Positions 12,369 to 23,115 of a stretch of 64,000 nt of DNA are shown in pieces. The notes under the pieces are model-generated. The model searched no databases. It worked only from the letters and a program-made list of their open reading frames with translations, and had not been told where the DNA came from. Made by a program: the position numbers and the translations under genes. This stretch comes from Heterobilharzia americana (Eukaryota; Platyhelminthes; Trematoda; Strigeidida; Schistosomatidae). How positions within the stretch are numbered: the first letter of the stretch is position 1; each line of letters opens with the position of its first letter. The DNA lies in the NCBI GenBank assembly GCA_944470555.2, contig OX104127.1, positions 135,116,786-135,180,785 of the forward strand, given 5' to 3'.

Positions 12369-12528
12369 CTGATTCAGCCATGGTTTGACAGGCTTCTATC
12401 GATACTGAGTGATTATTGAAGTTGAAATGAAAATTTGGGTCCAGGCAGGATTCGAACCAGCGATCACTGAGTTTCCAGCCTGGTGCTCTACTAACTGAGC
12501 TACAAAACCCGGTTACTGGCTAGATTTG
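12369..12528 (-). mobile_element. tRNA-derived SINE, family B, best preserved head
   Basis: On the minus strand the head starts GGGTTTTGTAGCTCAGTTAG and contains the box B GCTGGTTCGAATCC. The first bases pair with the terminal GGACCC as an acceptor stem with G-U pairs; the D-arm GCTC/GAGC is intact and the T-arm nearly so. The tail ATTTTCATTTCAACTTC and ATCACTCAGTAT, ending near a CCATGGCTGAATCAG motif, is shared with the copies at 32674 and 54917. Confidence 0.8.
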
Positions 12529-13394
12529 TGTTTTGCTTCAACCAAAAACGTATTTTTAAGAAAGTTTTGTAGATAATTTTTAGGATGGTTTTATACCTAA
12601 CCAAGGAACTAAAGTAGGCATACCTTTTATAAAATTACCTTCTGTAACTTATGGAAAAGTTAGAGGTTTTCAGAACTACTGTGGAAACCATTATAAGTTA
12701 ATTGTACCCTTCGCATAGTGAGTCAATTCATCCTGATGAACAAAATACTCATGAAATAAAGTGAAATTATATATGGTATGAAAGGTAATTTCTATTAGAA
12801 ATTGTCACCCATTTTGTGTAATAGGTAGATGCAACTCATCAACAGTGATTTTCATTCTTTAAATATCTCATTATAATAGATATCAGCCTGCTAGGACTCA
12901 TTGCAGAGACCCTATCGACACTAATTCAGCACTACGTGAACTAAGTTACCAAAAACAAGAGTTAATGAGATGCCAATAACACTACAAACACTTCATCCTA
13001 CTGTGGTCCATATTAATGCACAAGTTTAGTTACCATCATTTTACCAGCTAAATATATCACATATAGTCTGAATTTAATAAAGCATTTAAAAGCATTGCAC
13101 AGTACAGTAAATTCTACTCTATAAAATTACTACGTCACCACATACCTAACTTTTACGGCCTTGGTTCAACATAACTACTATCTTGAACTGAAGCTAGTCA
13201 GATGGGGAGAAATAACGAAACCTACTACGAGAAATCAAAGTCAGCGTTTGTAATATTCACTACAGAATGGTGAGAATAGTATGGTTGTATTGAACTATGT
13301 TTTGATTACATTTAGTGGTGCAATTCTCACCTCCTACCTTTAATCATTCAGATACTTGCTATGATGTTATGTTTTATCACCCTGTTCACGTATT
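12529..13394. other. AT-rich non-coding stretch
   Basis: Nothing recognised. Confidence 0.4.
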
Positions 13395-13590
13395 CAACCA
13401 GAAGCTAGTTTAGTTGAGCGAGGGAAATCAGCAGAAAATGCTGCTCAACCTAGGTCCAACGCTTTTTGACAGTCGTCAGCAAGACGTTTCTTCGGCTGCT
13501 ACGGAACTGATGTCCTACCTCAAACCCGCGTCAACCAGTTATGTTAGCTCTTTGGGTCCCTATTAAACTCCTGTAGGTAATCAACTTCCT
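13395..13590 (-). mobile_element. tRNA-headed SINE with hammerhead-like segment, family C, copy 2
   Basis: On the minus strand, a box B-like GCGGGTTTGAGGT is followed by CTTGCTGACGACTGTC (hammerhead core with C3-U4-G5-A6 kept). The downstream GAAA box is changed to TTGGA. The stem III palindrome CCTAGG is retained at about 13449-13454. Clearly related to the copies at 6290, 41470 and 60375, but inactive. Confidence 0.55.
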
Positions 13591-13854
13591 GTTGTCCAGT
13601 TCTCTGTGGTGATAGATTCTTACGGATTGTTTTGCAGTATGGTCACTAGGCTAGACGACTCACCATAGTGAGAGATGTTAGTCAGTTATTTCAACACTTC
13701 ACCTCGAATAGGCTGGATCTGTCCTGGTACACCAAAAATCAAAATAGTATTCTAATTCTCATAACGAATCGACTTGACTATCTAATAATTTTGCTACTTA
13801 TTATTATTATTATATTATTATTATTAGTCCCTTGGGTTCCTAGTGGAACATAGG

Positions 13855-14171
13855 GCTTCAGTAGCACGCCTCCAGTGACCTCTGTTCTCTGAGATCTTTT
13901 GAACCTGGTTCCACGACAGCCCACAAGCTCTCATTTCCTGCTCGCACGACCTCCTCCATGTCACCCTCGGACGTCCAACTCGTCGCCTCCCATGGGGATT
14001 CCACTCGAGGGCCTGACGCGTGATGTCCTCAGTCGGCCTTCTCAGTGCATGCCCAATCCATCTCCACTTCCTCCTGCATATTTGTTGGGTGATAGGTTCT
14101 TGGTTGGTTCGTTCCCAGAGTTCCTTGTTGCTTATTCTTTCTGGTCATCTGATCTTCAGCAGCGAGCGTAA
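13855..14171 (-). pseudogene. RTE C-terminal region
   Basis: The minus-strand frame reads NKELWERTNQEPITQQICRR, then KWRWIGHALRRPT, EWNPHGRRRVGRPRVTWRR and ENRGHWRRAT. This is the conserved end of RTE-type ORF2 proteins with the KWRWIGH and GRPRxTWRR motifs. It is out of frame with the RT ORF just upstream, which shows a frameshift near 14145-14175. The same stretch is repeated at 22082-22410. Confidence 0.8.
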
Positions 14172-15185
14172 GCAGTTGTTGATGAATGTCTGTAGTTTAT
14201 TGGAAATACCTTTCGTGACGCGCCAAGTCTCTGAACCATACAGGAGCACTGACTTGACGTTGGTGTTGAAAATCCGTATCTTGTTCCGCATGCTGAGTGC
14301 AGAAGATCTCCACACTGGTTTCAGGCTAATGAAGGCCTGTCTTGCTTTTCCGATTCTGACTTTGACGTCTTCGTCCGTCCCGCCTGTAGTTGAAACGGTG
14401 CTTCCTAGATAAGTGAAGGAGGTTACTTCCTTTAAGTTTCTCCCGTTGATGGTGACTGGAGTTTGTTGTTGTTGTTGTTGATGGTGGTGGTGCGGTATCT
14501 TCATCACTTCTGTCTTCTCTATATTCACCTGAAGTCCCGTCTTAGCTGCCTCTTCTATCAACTTATTAGTTTTTGCCTGCAGATCTTCAAGTTTATGTGA
14601 CATTAGGCATAAGTCATCGTTGGCGAAATCCAAGTCTTCTAGGTTCTTTTCCTCAGTCCAGCGTATCCCCCTCTTCTCGCTGCCTACTGTTTGCTGCATG
14701 ATCCAGTCCACCACAATAAGGAATATCATGGGAGATAGTAGGCAACCTTGTTTCACTCCTGTCTTCACTTCAAAGGCATCACTGAGCTTCCCATTGTGGA
14801 TTACTTGGCATGTGGCATCTTCATATAGTTGTTGAATGAGGCGGATAAAGGTTTGCGGTACTCCGTAGTATTGAAGCAGTTTCCAAATTACTTCTCGGTC
14901 GACGCTGTCAAAGGCCTTCTCAAAGTCGATGAAGTTGAGGTAGAGAGCTGATTGCCATTCTGTGCTCTGTTCTATGATGATGCGAAGCGTTGCAATTTGG
15001 TCTGCACATGATTTGTACTTCCTGAAGCCTACCTGTTCCGGTCGCAGTTTTGAATCCAGTGCATCTTTGAGCCTCTCTAGGATGATGCGGCCTAATATTT
15101 TACTTGGAGAGTGATTCCGCGCCAGTTCTTGCAAGCACTCAGGTCTCCCTTCTTCGGCAGTTTGACAAGGTAACCCTTCTTCCAA
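14145..15185 (-). pseudogene. RTE reverse transcriptase domain
   Basis: A 346-codon open frame. Motifs in order: SKILGRIILERL (about residues 28-39), RPEQVGFRKYKSCADQIATL, FIDFEKAFDSVDRE (catalytic Asp in motif A, about residue 87), GVKQGCLLSPMIF (motif B), DLDFANDDLCLMSH (motif C), a His/Gln run from CAC/CAA repeats, and FTYLGS with VLLYGSETW near the end. Motif C has an extra Asn between FA and DD, so the catalytic FADD is broken by one inserted codon. The N-terminus is a frameshift product; the true frame enters from 15190 upward. Confidence 0.9.
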
Positions 15186-15189
15186 TCGT

Positions 15190-15968
15190 CAGGTACTTTC
15201 TCTTCCTTCCACACCTTCTGCAATAGTGGTGTGAGCATGTCCGCTGTTGTCTCTGCATCTGTTCTCAGTGCTTCTGGCGGTATTCCATCTGGTCCTGCTG
15301 CTTTCTCGCATTTCAGTAGCTTTATGGCCCTCAGGACTTCCATTTTCGTTGGGGGATTAATGTTCACTTGTAGTTCAGCGGCTGGGCGGCAGGTGGTATT
15401 TCTGGACGAAGTGCAGGTGGTGGTCGATTCAAGAGCTTCTTGAAGTGGTCGGCCCATCGTTTCCTCTGTTTCTCTTCTTTTGGAATTAAATTTCCTTCTT
15501 CATCTTTTATTGGTTTCATCTGTGTTGGTCTCTTCCCTGATAGCAACCTGGTTATTTGATACAATGTCGTCAGGTCTCTCTTACCTGCAGCCTGTTCTGC
15601 TTCACTTGCCAGTGTTTCGTAGAAGTGTCTTTTGTCTTTGCGTGCACTCTTCTTCACTTCTTTATCCAGTGTTTTATACATTGTGCTCAGTTCCTCTTGT
15701 CGTTGAGCGTCCTTGCACTGGTTTGTCTTCTGCTTCACCATCCTCCTCTCCCTTCTGTATCAGCTTCCAGGTATCCGTCGAGATCCATTCCTTGTCTTCT
15801 TTCTTCTTCCTTCCTAATACTGTTGTGCAGGTTTCTTTCCACATAGCTTTCAAAGACTTCCAGTGTTCTTCCACACAGGTTTCTTCAGGGATGTTGCTCG
15901 ATGTCTCCCATTTTGTCTTGATGGCTGCCTTGAAGATCTCCTTTGTAGTTTCATCCTTCAGTATGTGA
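15190..15968 (-). pseudogene. RTE linker and N-terminal RT region, frameshifted
   Basis: Two overlapping minus-strand frames give the segment between endonuclease and RT. One (15364-15741) begins MVKQKTNQCKDAQRQEELST and contains YQITRLLSGKR; the other (15092-15457) contains AIKLLKCEKAAGPDGIPPEA and ends CKNWRGITLQVKY. A third segment (15674-15874) begins MEEHWKSLKAMWKETCTTVL. The GPDGIPPE and NWRGITL blocks are standard in non-LTR RTs. Compared with the third copy near 33480, bases are missing after NWRGITL, which explains the shift into the next frame. Confidence 0.8.
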
Positions 15969-15983
15969 CCGATTTCTGACTAC

Positions 15984-16010
15984 TCAGTCAGTCAGTCAGT
16001 CAGTCAGTCA
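15984..16010. repeat. (TCAG)n microsatellite
   Basis: About seven tandem TCAG units abut the 5' truncation point of the RTE copy. Confidence 0.95.
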
Positions 16011-17194
16011 ATAGTATTTGCCGGGACATATTTCAGCGGCTGTCATTCACAAAGACAAAACGTAGAACAGGACAACACGAAATCAATCATTCTCTAGTCA
16101 ATCAACGGAAATACAAACCAAGGTGGAGTAGGCTTCTTGTGAGTTCTACTTGGAAATCTATGTATAACTTCAGTAACTGAGATGTCAGACTGATATAGCG
16201 GTAAAGTATAATTCGTTTTCCAAACTTAACATACAAGCAACAACATCAGTATTGTATACACAGAAAATACTTAAATAATCATTATTTGCACTTTATTTAC
16301 TAACATATTCTTGCATGTATCAGTCATTCAGTTTCTGCTTTTATATCGATATAGACGATTATCTTACTTGATCAATAAATAATTGTTTGTCTGTTCTGAA
16401 AAATAAGGTCATTACTGCAAGCAGCCAAGTCAAATAACTCCTTATAAGATAATAACAACAAAACCGATGATTATCAGAAATAGCAAAGAAAATATGCTGG
16501 TTAGACTAAATTTGAATAGAAACAATTGTCAGATTAGAAAACCTGACAGTGGATAGAAAATTTAGTTCATAACATTTGCCAAAATAGAATAATTAGATGC
16601 AGTAGAGAGTATTCATGTAATCAAAACAGTGAAAGATAGCAGCAGTTAATTAATGTGGCGAAGCGAAACAAACCTGTTTATAGATGCACTGTACAAATTG
16701 ACGGAAGTGTTAGTTCAGACTGTACTGTGTGAAAGTACATTGTTATTAGAAAGAGGATGATAGTGAAGCAAATTAGATTGCCAAAGGATTTATATAAGTG
16801 ACCCCAAGACTATCTAGCCATCGATCTACCCCCTGAGCTGCATATTTTATATCATCTGAGTTTCCTGCAGTATTCCGCTGAATAAAATCTGCAGTTGAGT
16901 AAAAATGTAAGCCAAGCATTCCATAAGGGTAGGGTAAGTCGGAACTCGAACAAGTCTGTTGATAACGAATTCTCCATTATCAAACAAAACAATTTTATAT
17001 TGCTGAATAGTTCAAGTCATTTACACTGAATGCAGCGAAAGGTATTAAATGAAATTTAACTTCAGCAGTATGCAGAGCGTCATGGAAATGTTAGTTGCTC
17101 CGACTTATTGACATGCGAAGCAATGATAGTTTGACATTTTTACGAGAAATATAAATGAATAAAAATATTACCTATGCTGTGCACGTGGATAACC
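16011..17194. other. AT-rich non-coding stretch
   Basis: I see no gene or repeat family. It separates the RTE copy from the inverted PLE fragment. Confidence 0.4.
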
Positions 17195-17890
17195 TTCCAC
17201 AGTAGATTTCTTTATTCAATATATATCACAGAGTGATGCAGAATCATTTAATCGATGACGCTTCGAGCACAAATTATCATTGCTCATACTCATTTCAACT
17301 TAATCACAATCCTCTCAATATCTGATTTCGATAGTCCTGTCACTTCATATTATTTGCCTTTCAGTAGTAGCAGTAGCTTTACACATCTCTCACATAGCTG
17401 TTGCGCCATTCCTGTTACATGTGTCAGGTCCCGTGTAGATTCAATTAACAAAGATTCAGTAATCAATCTCTCTCTCCACCTATTTATAACGAACTGAGGT
17501 ACAGTGGTTTTATCCCACACACCTTATTGTCTGGTTGTGTGTTAATGCATGCATTGCAATAACCGAGTTGTTTTCCCAGATTATTCATCTCATTGGTGTC
17601 TGTCATTCTACATCTAGCTAAATTCCTATATTCGGTTATTGTAACTGACCCCGATCGGCTGGTTCCACCTATGCACTTGACCACATGATCATTACATGGA
17701 ATCTGGTGGATTAGATTATTTTGTTCAACTGCATCTATCGGATGCTACAGGCAGTTGGCAAAGCTTATCCGTGAGTGAGTTTGCAGGTTTAAATCCCACA
17801 CTAATCCAAACCTTGTCGAGAAACCTATGTACGTTTCCTTCCTTTCCTTCTTTATATGGTAACACAATGGAGGCTTGGAACTAATTTCTA
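17195..17890 (-). mobile_element. Penelope-like element 3' fragment (GIY-YIG), inverted copy of the one at window start
   Basis: The minus strand matches 800-1440 of the window almost base for base from the GTGGGATTTAAACCTGCAAA block to the 3' end. The nuclease relic reads VVKCIGG (YIG changed to CIG) followed by TSRSGSVTITEYRNLARCRM in a 66-codon open frame (17484-17684). Towards 17890 the similarity fades in the linker. The RT is absent, so it is 5'-truncated. Confidence 0.8.
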
Positions 17891-18184
17891 CTGATGTTGT
17901 CGATATTATTCGGATTTGTATTACTGTCATCATTTTGTTCCTTGTGTATTCCTATGAATTGCCTCATAAACTGTAGAGGAGAATTATTAAATAATAACGC
18001 TTCTCTTATGTGTCTCAATGCCTTGTTTCATTTCTTACTATGACTTATTAATTTTTAGCTCTGTCATTTAGACACTCGAATTAACTCACCTTCACTGACA
18101 TTGGATGAGATGATGTGAAGTTTATATACCTGTTAGAATGTTTCGGTTTCATGTAGATGGTTGCTTAGATACTATTGACCATAA

Positions 18185-18330
18185 AAGTCAAGTATCGAAA
18201 GGAGTATGATTACATTGATATGATTTTGAGCAATGATAATTTCTGTTCGGAACGTCATTGACTAAATGGAACTGTACCACTGTGTGGTATATATTGAGTG
18301 AAGAAATTTAATGTGGAATTACATTCTACC
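18185..18330 (+). mobile_element. Penelope-like element 3' tail fragment
   Basis: Contains GAGCAATGATAATTTCTG, AACGTCATTGACTAAATGGA and CACTGTGTGGTATATATTGA, matching the plus-strand PLE tail at 1340-1440. It follows the minus-strand fragment at 17195-17890 after about 300 bp, so the two 3' ends point away from each other. Confidence 0.65.
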
Positions 18331-19769
18331 TCAGTGCCCAAGCTTAACACATATGCAGACGAACTACATAACAATTGGAAACTATTTTAAGTGTCAAAGC
18401 TTTCACAGTTTCCAGTAAAATATTATTTTCAGACAAAGTTACGCATTACATACTTCACAGAAAGCAACAGGAAAGCATGTATGTGCAGTTAAGTCTAATG
18501 AGCTTCTATAAGCCTATAATACGGTTGTAATTCACTGGTTTACGGGTAGACTGTTATCCAATCGGTATGAGTTGATACCGAAATCTGCCTATCTCAGAGT
18601 GAGAAGCTAGGTAGTAAGCATCTCTGTTCTAAACTTAATTAGTGAAGTTCTCAGCATACTAGATAAGTAAGGTTTTTCAGTTCCCTTAGTCCTACGATAT
18701 ATAAGTGGTATTTCAATCAGGGAGATGCATGACAATTTTTACATTCATTTGTTAAAGGAAATTATGTTCACGACAGTTCAACACCAGTCAAATGATTATT
18801 TTAGATTAAATGATCTCGTAACTTACTGAACCGGTATAATAAAACTTATCTTGAAAAGTGAATTGAAGTGGTAACAGGTTTTACGTTACATAGGTTTTCA
18901 GCTTATATTAAGTTTTGTAAAAAAAAGAGTAGAAATGCTTATAGGCTTTCTATCTTAACATTTGTCTAAATTCTTATGTCCTGGCATGTGATGATGTTGA
19001 ATTTGATGGGCTTACCTAATTATGGGTGTGAAAGTTATAATTGAAATCCTACTTCACAAATTATCTATCACCATCTTTCCGTCATATAAGCAGAGGTCGG
19101 TGTAACATAAATTTTTATATTCTTCCCGCTAGTCACTCAAATTAAATCAGTTGGTGCACAGTATCTTATCCTATTACCTCTTGCCTATGATTTGTGTTTA
19201 TGATAAATTCTGTCTCACACATACACACAGCCACACACATGAAAGCACGCTCACATGTACCGAGGGAGCAAAAAAGGCCGGAGAATTTTTCATTTATTGC
19301 ATTCAACAACAAGGAGGCGTATTTTGACTAGATGTTGACCTAACTGCGATTCCATCGAGTGAAGAGTCAAGGAATATATATATCCTAATGAGTATCACTA
19401 ACTTTGCAGAGTAGGGGAAAGTAGCAGACCACTGAATGTAGTGATTACTTGGCGACAAAAAATAAACATACTGATTTAGATATGACTGACAGAGAATAGG
19501 TTCATACGGAGTACCGATGACCAAAGTCACAGCTAATTATGAATCAAAAGAAGCTTTGGATTTTGAGATGATGGAAAATATATGTAGCTCAAGGGAATGA
19601 TTTTGGTGCTGTTGTGTTCCTTGACCTGGATGGTTTAACGATGAAGCTTTCATCCCCATCCTAGTCAATATCATCAGCACAAAATTAGGGTAGCTTGTCG
19701 TGATGGCCCTGTGTGCGACTGGTCATTTCTGTCAGGGTCTTGTTACTGTCTTCAAAGATTTTCAACTGG
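18331..19769. other. AT-rich non-coding stretch
   Basis: Short CA-rich patches lie at about 19211-19240. The segment 19560-19770 is less AT-rich and may continue the PLE relic that follows. Confidence 0.35.
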
Positions 19770-20030
19770 TTATCCTGCTGACGTGAACTTTGACCTTGTG
19801 GATTTCGACGTTTTCCTTTGGTATTGCATCTTTTGGCCTGCAAAATAGAGAAAGAAGAGTTTTTTGGGCTTATGAGCTACAGTGACTCCAACAGGCTTCA
19901 ATAATCTAGTAATGATTTGACAGATGTCCTTCATGCAAGGTGAAACAATCCATTTGTTGGTTTCTGAGGCTGATTTTTTGGTTGATGATGAATTAGGGAA
20001 ACATCTTTTATGAAGCCTCATGGATAGGCA
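19770..20030 (-). pseudogene. probable PLE relic (thumb/linker segment)
   Basis: An 83-codon minus-strand frame contains NKWIVSPCMKDICQIITRLL followed by KPVGVTVAHKPKKLFF. This resembles the PLE block (V.LPY..G.SE.I.RLLKP.GI.VAHKP) that joins the RT thumb to the GIY-YIG domain. No clear YIG motif follows. The match is by motif pattern only. Confidence 0.45.
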
Positions 20031-20298
20031 TTGACATCAATGGTTTGGTATAGAATGACAATGAAGGCTTCACAGTTAAACCATTCAACTCACGTGACAC
20101 AGCACCATCAAAACGCTTTGAATTACATGAAATTTCTATCTTGCAAACACTTTCTAGTCTACTTATAGCGGAATTTTGGAAATGAACTTAAAATTTTAAG
20201 ATCTCGACGACAATTTACACTTTACTGGGGGATTACTTCGCACCGTTTTAGTTGTAAAGTATTAATCATGAAAGGTTATGGGGAGCTTATCGAATCCT

Positions 20299-20300
<2 letters not shown>

Positions 20301-20379
<79 letters not shown>
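20301..20379. repeat. (TA)n microsatellite
   Basis: About 79 bases of uninterrupted TA, the longest run in the window. Confidence 0.98.
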
Positions 20380-20966
20380 CACGTCGGAAAGTAACCAACA
20401 GATGGGTGTTCACCTACAACCGCGAAACCGAAGTACTAAGCTTACTGCCCACTGACTTTTAATACGCACTTTCAAGTATTATGCATCATGTTATTGTACA
20501 ACTTAGCTGGCTGGTTGCGTCAAACTGAAAGCCTAATCTGCACTTAGCCCTTAGAATCCGAGAATATCAACGGCTACTATCTCGTCACCACTTTGTTTAC
20601 ATGTACTTATCCACTTATATATTTATACGTCTATGCACACGTTCACTTACTTACTTACTTGTGGTTTTAAGTTTGTACTGCTTCATTGTACATCTGAGTG
20701 GAGTTTAAGTTCCTGACATAATCAGCTCCTTAAAATTTCTTTCTTCCATTTAATCTCCGTTACCTTTTTTCTATTTTCCCTATAATGATGTTTCATTGAA
20801 ACTGAAATAAAAATTCTTAAATAACATTTGTCTGAAGAGTAGAATGATTACGATAGTCATGATGATAATATAATCTGTCAGGAAATGTCACTAGTGGAGT
20901 AATTCTCCCTTTTCATTCTTGAAATATTTGTATTCCTGTCACCTGTTTCGTTCTATTCAGTTCTTT

Positions 20967-20969
<3 letters not shown>
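20380..20969. other. AT-rich non-coding stretch between two (TA)n runs
   Basis: No gene is seen. On the minus strand around 20930-20970 a short GAACGAAACAGG resembles the family D hammerhead 3' half, too short to call. Confidence 0.35.

Positions 20970-21045
<76 letters not shown>
20970..21045. repeat. (TA)n microsatellite with TG/CA interruption
   Basis: TA repeats from 20970, interrupted near 21032-21042 (TGTATATATACA), forming an imperfect palindrome at the end. Confidence 0.97.
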
Positions 21046-21875
21046 GTTTGAAAACGTTTTTTGATGGAGATAAAAACCAGCGAAAGACTTAAACAAATGA
21101 AATAAAATGATAAGAAAATAAGCTTTCGTGTAGGTGAACTAGTTATTTTTATTATTTATCTGTGGATAGAATGTTAGTCAGAGTAATTTTATGTAAGAAG
21201 AATACCGATTTCAAATGATCATTTGGTCCGCCTCACAAGTCAAGTACACAACTAACATTGGAGAAATTAAGTCATCAGAGAGGAAGTAGTTTCATCTAAC
21301 TAGTTAAATTCATGAAAAGTCTTTCAATAATATGAAAATAAAATACTTATGAGAGTAACAAAGACATACCAAGTGTTAAAATATCACACAGACGTCTTGT
21401 ACACACGGTTTTTTGCTACCGAAATGTGATTATCAAGATGTTGACTGATCTTCTGAACTACAGATATTCATAACTAATTCACAACTACTTAAAGATACTG
21501 CATTCTAGCAGCGAAAATAACGCATAATATGTGTAAAATGAAACAGTCCCATACAACTACAAACTTGTTGAAATTATAAAATCTATTTATTATTTAATTC
21601 TTGTTTGAGATACATGAGAAGCTTTAAAAAGCCTGAATTTAAACTGTGGCTTCCCATGAAAGCCAGCTACCTTCTAGTTCCATCTCTTCTATACATAAGT
21701 TGAAATTTTGGTGCGTAGAAGATATTCACTTGATATTTATATTTTCATCTCGTATAGAAAAACTTCAAAAGCCACCACAGAACTTCGGCAGTTATCTCTT
21801 CAACATAGCCCAATAATTAAATTTTTATTTCAGGTTTCTATTCATCAAGAACTGACATCATTTGCAGAAACATTG
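21046..21875. other. AT-rich non-coding stretch
   Basis: Nothing recognised. Confidence 0.4.
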
Positions 21876-22015
21876 GCAGTGTATTGCTGAGGAGTCATAC
21901 AGTAGAACGAAACAGCTGTTTATTGCCACCAGGTTTCCAGTGTTTTTCCAACTGATTTCAGTTCATGATAAATATCAACTTGAAATCAGTAAATCTATAA
22001 AAACATATAAACTGA
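21876..22015 (+). mobile_element. family D SINE, 5'-truncated just before the hammerhead
   Basis: The copy starts at the hammerhead stem I and continues through the shared tail (CCAGGTTTCCAGTG, CAACTGATTTCAGTTCATGA, CAACTTGAAATCAGTAAATC). The tRNA-like head present in other family D copies is missing, so similarity begins almost exactly at the ribozyme. Confidence 0.75.
21881..21927 (+). ncRNA. hammerhead ribozyme, family D, core intact
   Basis: CTGAGGAG (21887-21894) keeps C3, U4, G5, A6, G8 and A9. CGAAAC (21908-21913) is intact. Stem III is ACA-GC-TGT with U as the cleavage base. Stem I pairs GTATTG with TATTGC (five of six). Stem II is weak, with only two or three pairs. It may fold but would probably be slow. 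Confidence 0.55.
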
Positions 22016-22059
22016 ATTAAACCTGTTCCTACACTTTAAAAAACAGTGATAAATTACCT

Positions 22060-22468
22060 TTATTATTATTTATTTTATTTATTAGTCCCTTGGGTTCCTA
22101 GTGGAACATAGGGCTTCAGTAGCACGTCTCCAGTGACCTCTGTTCTCTGAAATCTTTTGAACCTGGTTCCACGACAGCCCAGAAGCTCTCATTTCCTCCT
22201 CGCACGACCTCCTCCATGTCACCCTCGGACGTCCAACTCGTCGCCTCCCATAGGGATTCCACTCGAGGGTCTGACGCGTGATGTCCCCAGTCGGCTTCTC
22301 AGTGCATGTCCAATCCATCTCCACTTCCTCCTGCATATTTGTTGCGTGATAGGTTCTTGGTTGGTTCGTTCCCAGAGCTCCTTGTTGTTTATTCTTATTA
22401 TTCTGGCCATCTGATCTTCAGTAGCGAGCCATTGTAGGCAGTTGTTGATGAATGTCTGTAGTTTGGCT
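22060..22468 (-). mobile_element. RTE retrotransposon 3' fragment
   Basis: The minus strand repeats the RTE C-terminal region, with QQICRRKWRWIGHALRS in one frame and TLEWNPYGRRRVGRPRVTWR then ENRGHWRRATEA in another. It ends in an AT-rich TAATAAA tail near 22060. Similarity to the 13799-15983 copy stops at about 22465, so it is a 5'-truncated insertion with a frameshift between its halves. Confidence 0.85.
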
Positions 22469-22891
22469 TCCAGAGACTGTCAGAGAAACATACTAAAAAT
22501 CTAGTGGCTAATACAACTGTTACTGAAGAAGACGTCTTCTTACGTAACAGCAGTTAATTCGCTAAGAAACAGTCTAATTAACTATATGCTTTCGTAAGTT
22601 TTTAAGATAACCCAATGGTAGGCATGCAATAGATTATATTCACTAAACTTTGAGAATGTTCATACAATGCAATGTAAATTAAGGAAACTTGTTTGTGGTT
22701 TGTTTTCCTACTCATATATATGATCAATACTGGTTTGCAGCTGTTTACCGTTTTTTCAACTTGATAAACAAAAGATGGAAACTTTTTCGTTCAGTAAACA
22801 AACGAGAGATATTATTTGAAAATTTGAAATTAACAACTAATTTGGAGAAATAATGAATGAAATTAGAAACCGAACGATACATAAAATGAAA
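22469..22891. other. AT-rich non-coding stretch
   Basis: Nothing recognised. Confidence 0.4.
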
Positions 22892-23115
22892 TTAATTTTG
22901 AAGGAGCTCCACAGTTTTCCAGTATAAACACCGCTGACTTAACTCAAAGACCTCTGAGTACTTATCATTCATGGTAGCGATTTCTACTCCTAATTGTCGA
23001 TTATGTTGCGTTGGATGTGGGTTCGATTGGCTTAATGCATTGGAATCCACTCTATGATGATTATAACTATATTTATCCATAGAGTGATTTCGTGATTGTT
23101 GTATTCTACGACATC
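22892..23115 (-). CDS. candidate exon, Asn/His/Gln-rich, unknown protein
   Basis: On the minus strand a pyrimidine-rich tract ends in AATAG (AG at 23117-23116). It is followed by 73 open codons and a TAA. The peptide includes MDKYSYNHHRVDSNALSQSN and PHPTQHNRQLGVEIATMNDK, a composition like that of the exon at 61665-62506 and of disordered regions in many schistosome proteins. It may end at the TAA or splice earlier at a weak GT site near AAG|TACTC. No neighbouring exon was found. Confidence 0.3.

Larger units (their letters stand above)
13799..15983 (-). mobile_element. RTE-clade non-LTR retrotransposon, 5'-truncated, frameshifted
   Basis: Read on the minus strand from 15983 down, the element carries a linker region, a reverse transcriptase and a C-terminal region. 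It ends in a short-repeat tail (TAATAATAATAA, 13799-13828), typical of RTE elements. The apurinic endonuclease that should precede the RT is missing, so it is 5'-truncated at about 15983, next to a (TCAG)n run. At least two frameshifts and one codon insertion break the protein. Fragments of the same family lie at 22060-22468 and 33093-33832. Confidence 0.9.

Noticed and set aside
14020..14412. 130-codon plus-strand ORF
   Set aside because: Antisense to the RTE reverse transcriptase; its openness follows from the coding strand's codon use.
15480..15968. 162-codon plus-strand ORF, hydrophobic
   Set aside because: Antisense to the RTE linker region, where Lys/Glu-rich coding gives Leu/Phe/Ser-rich antisense.
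19625..19690. possible further hammerhead (CTGATGA and GAAAG on the minus strand)
   Set aside because: Spacing is too long, stem II and stem III do not pair, and there is no cleavage triplet in the right place.
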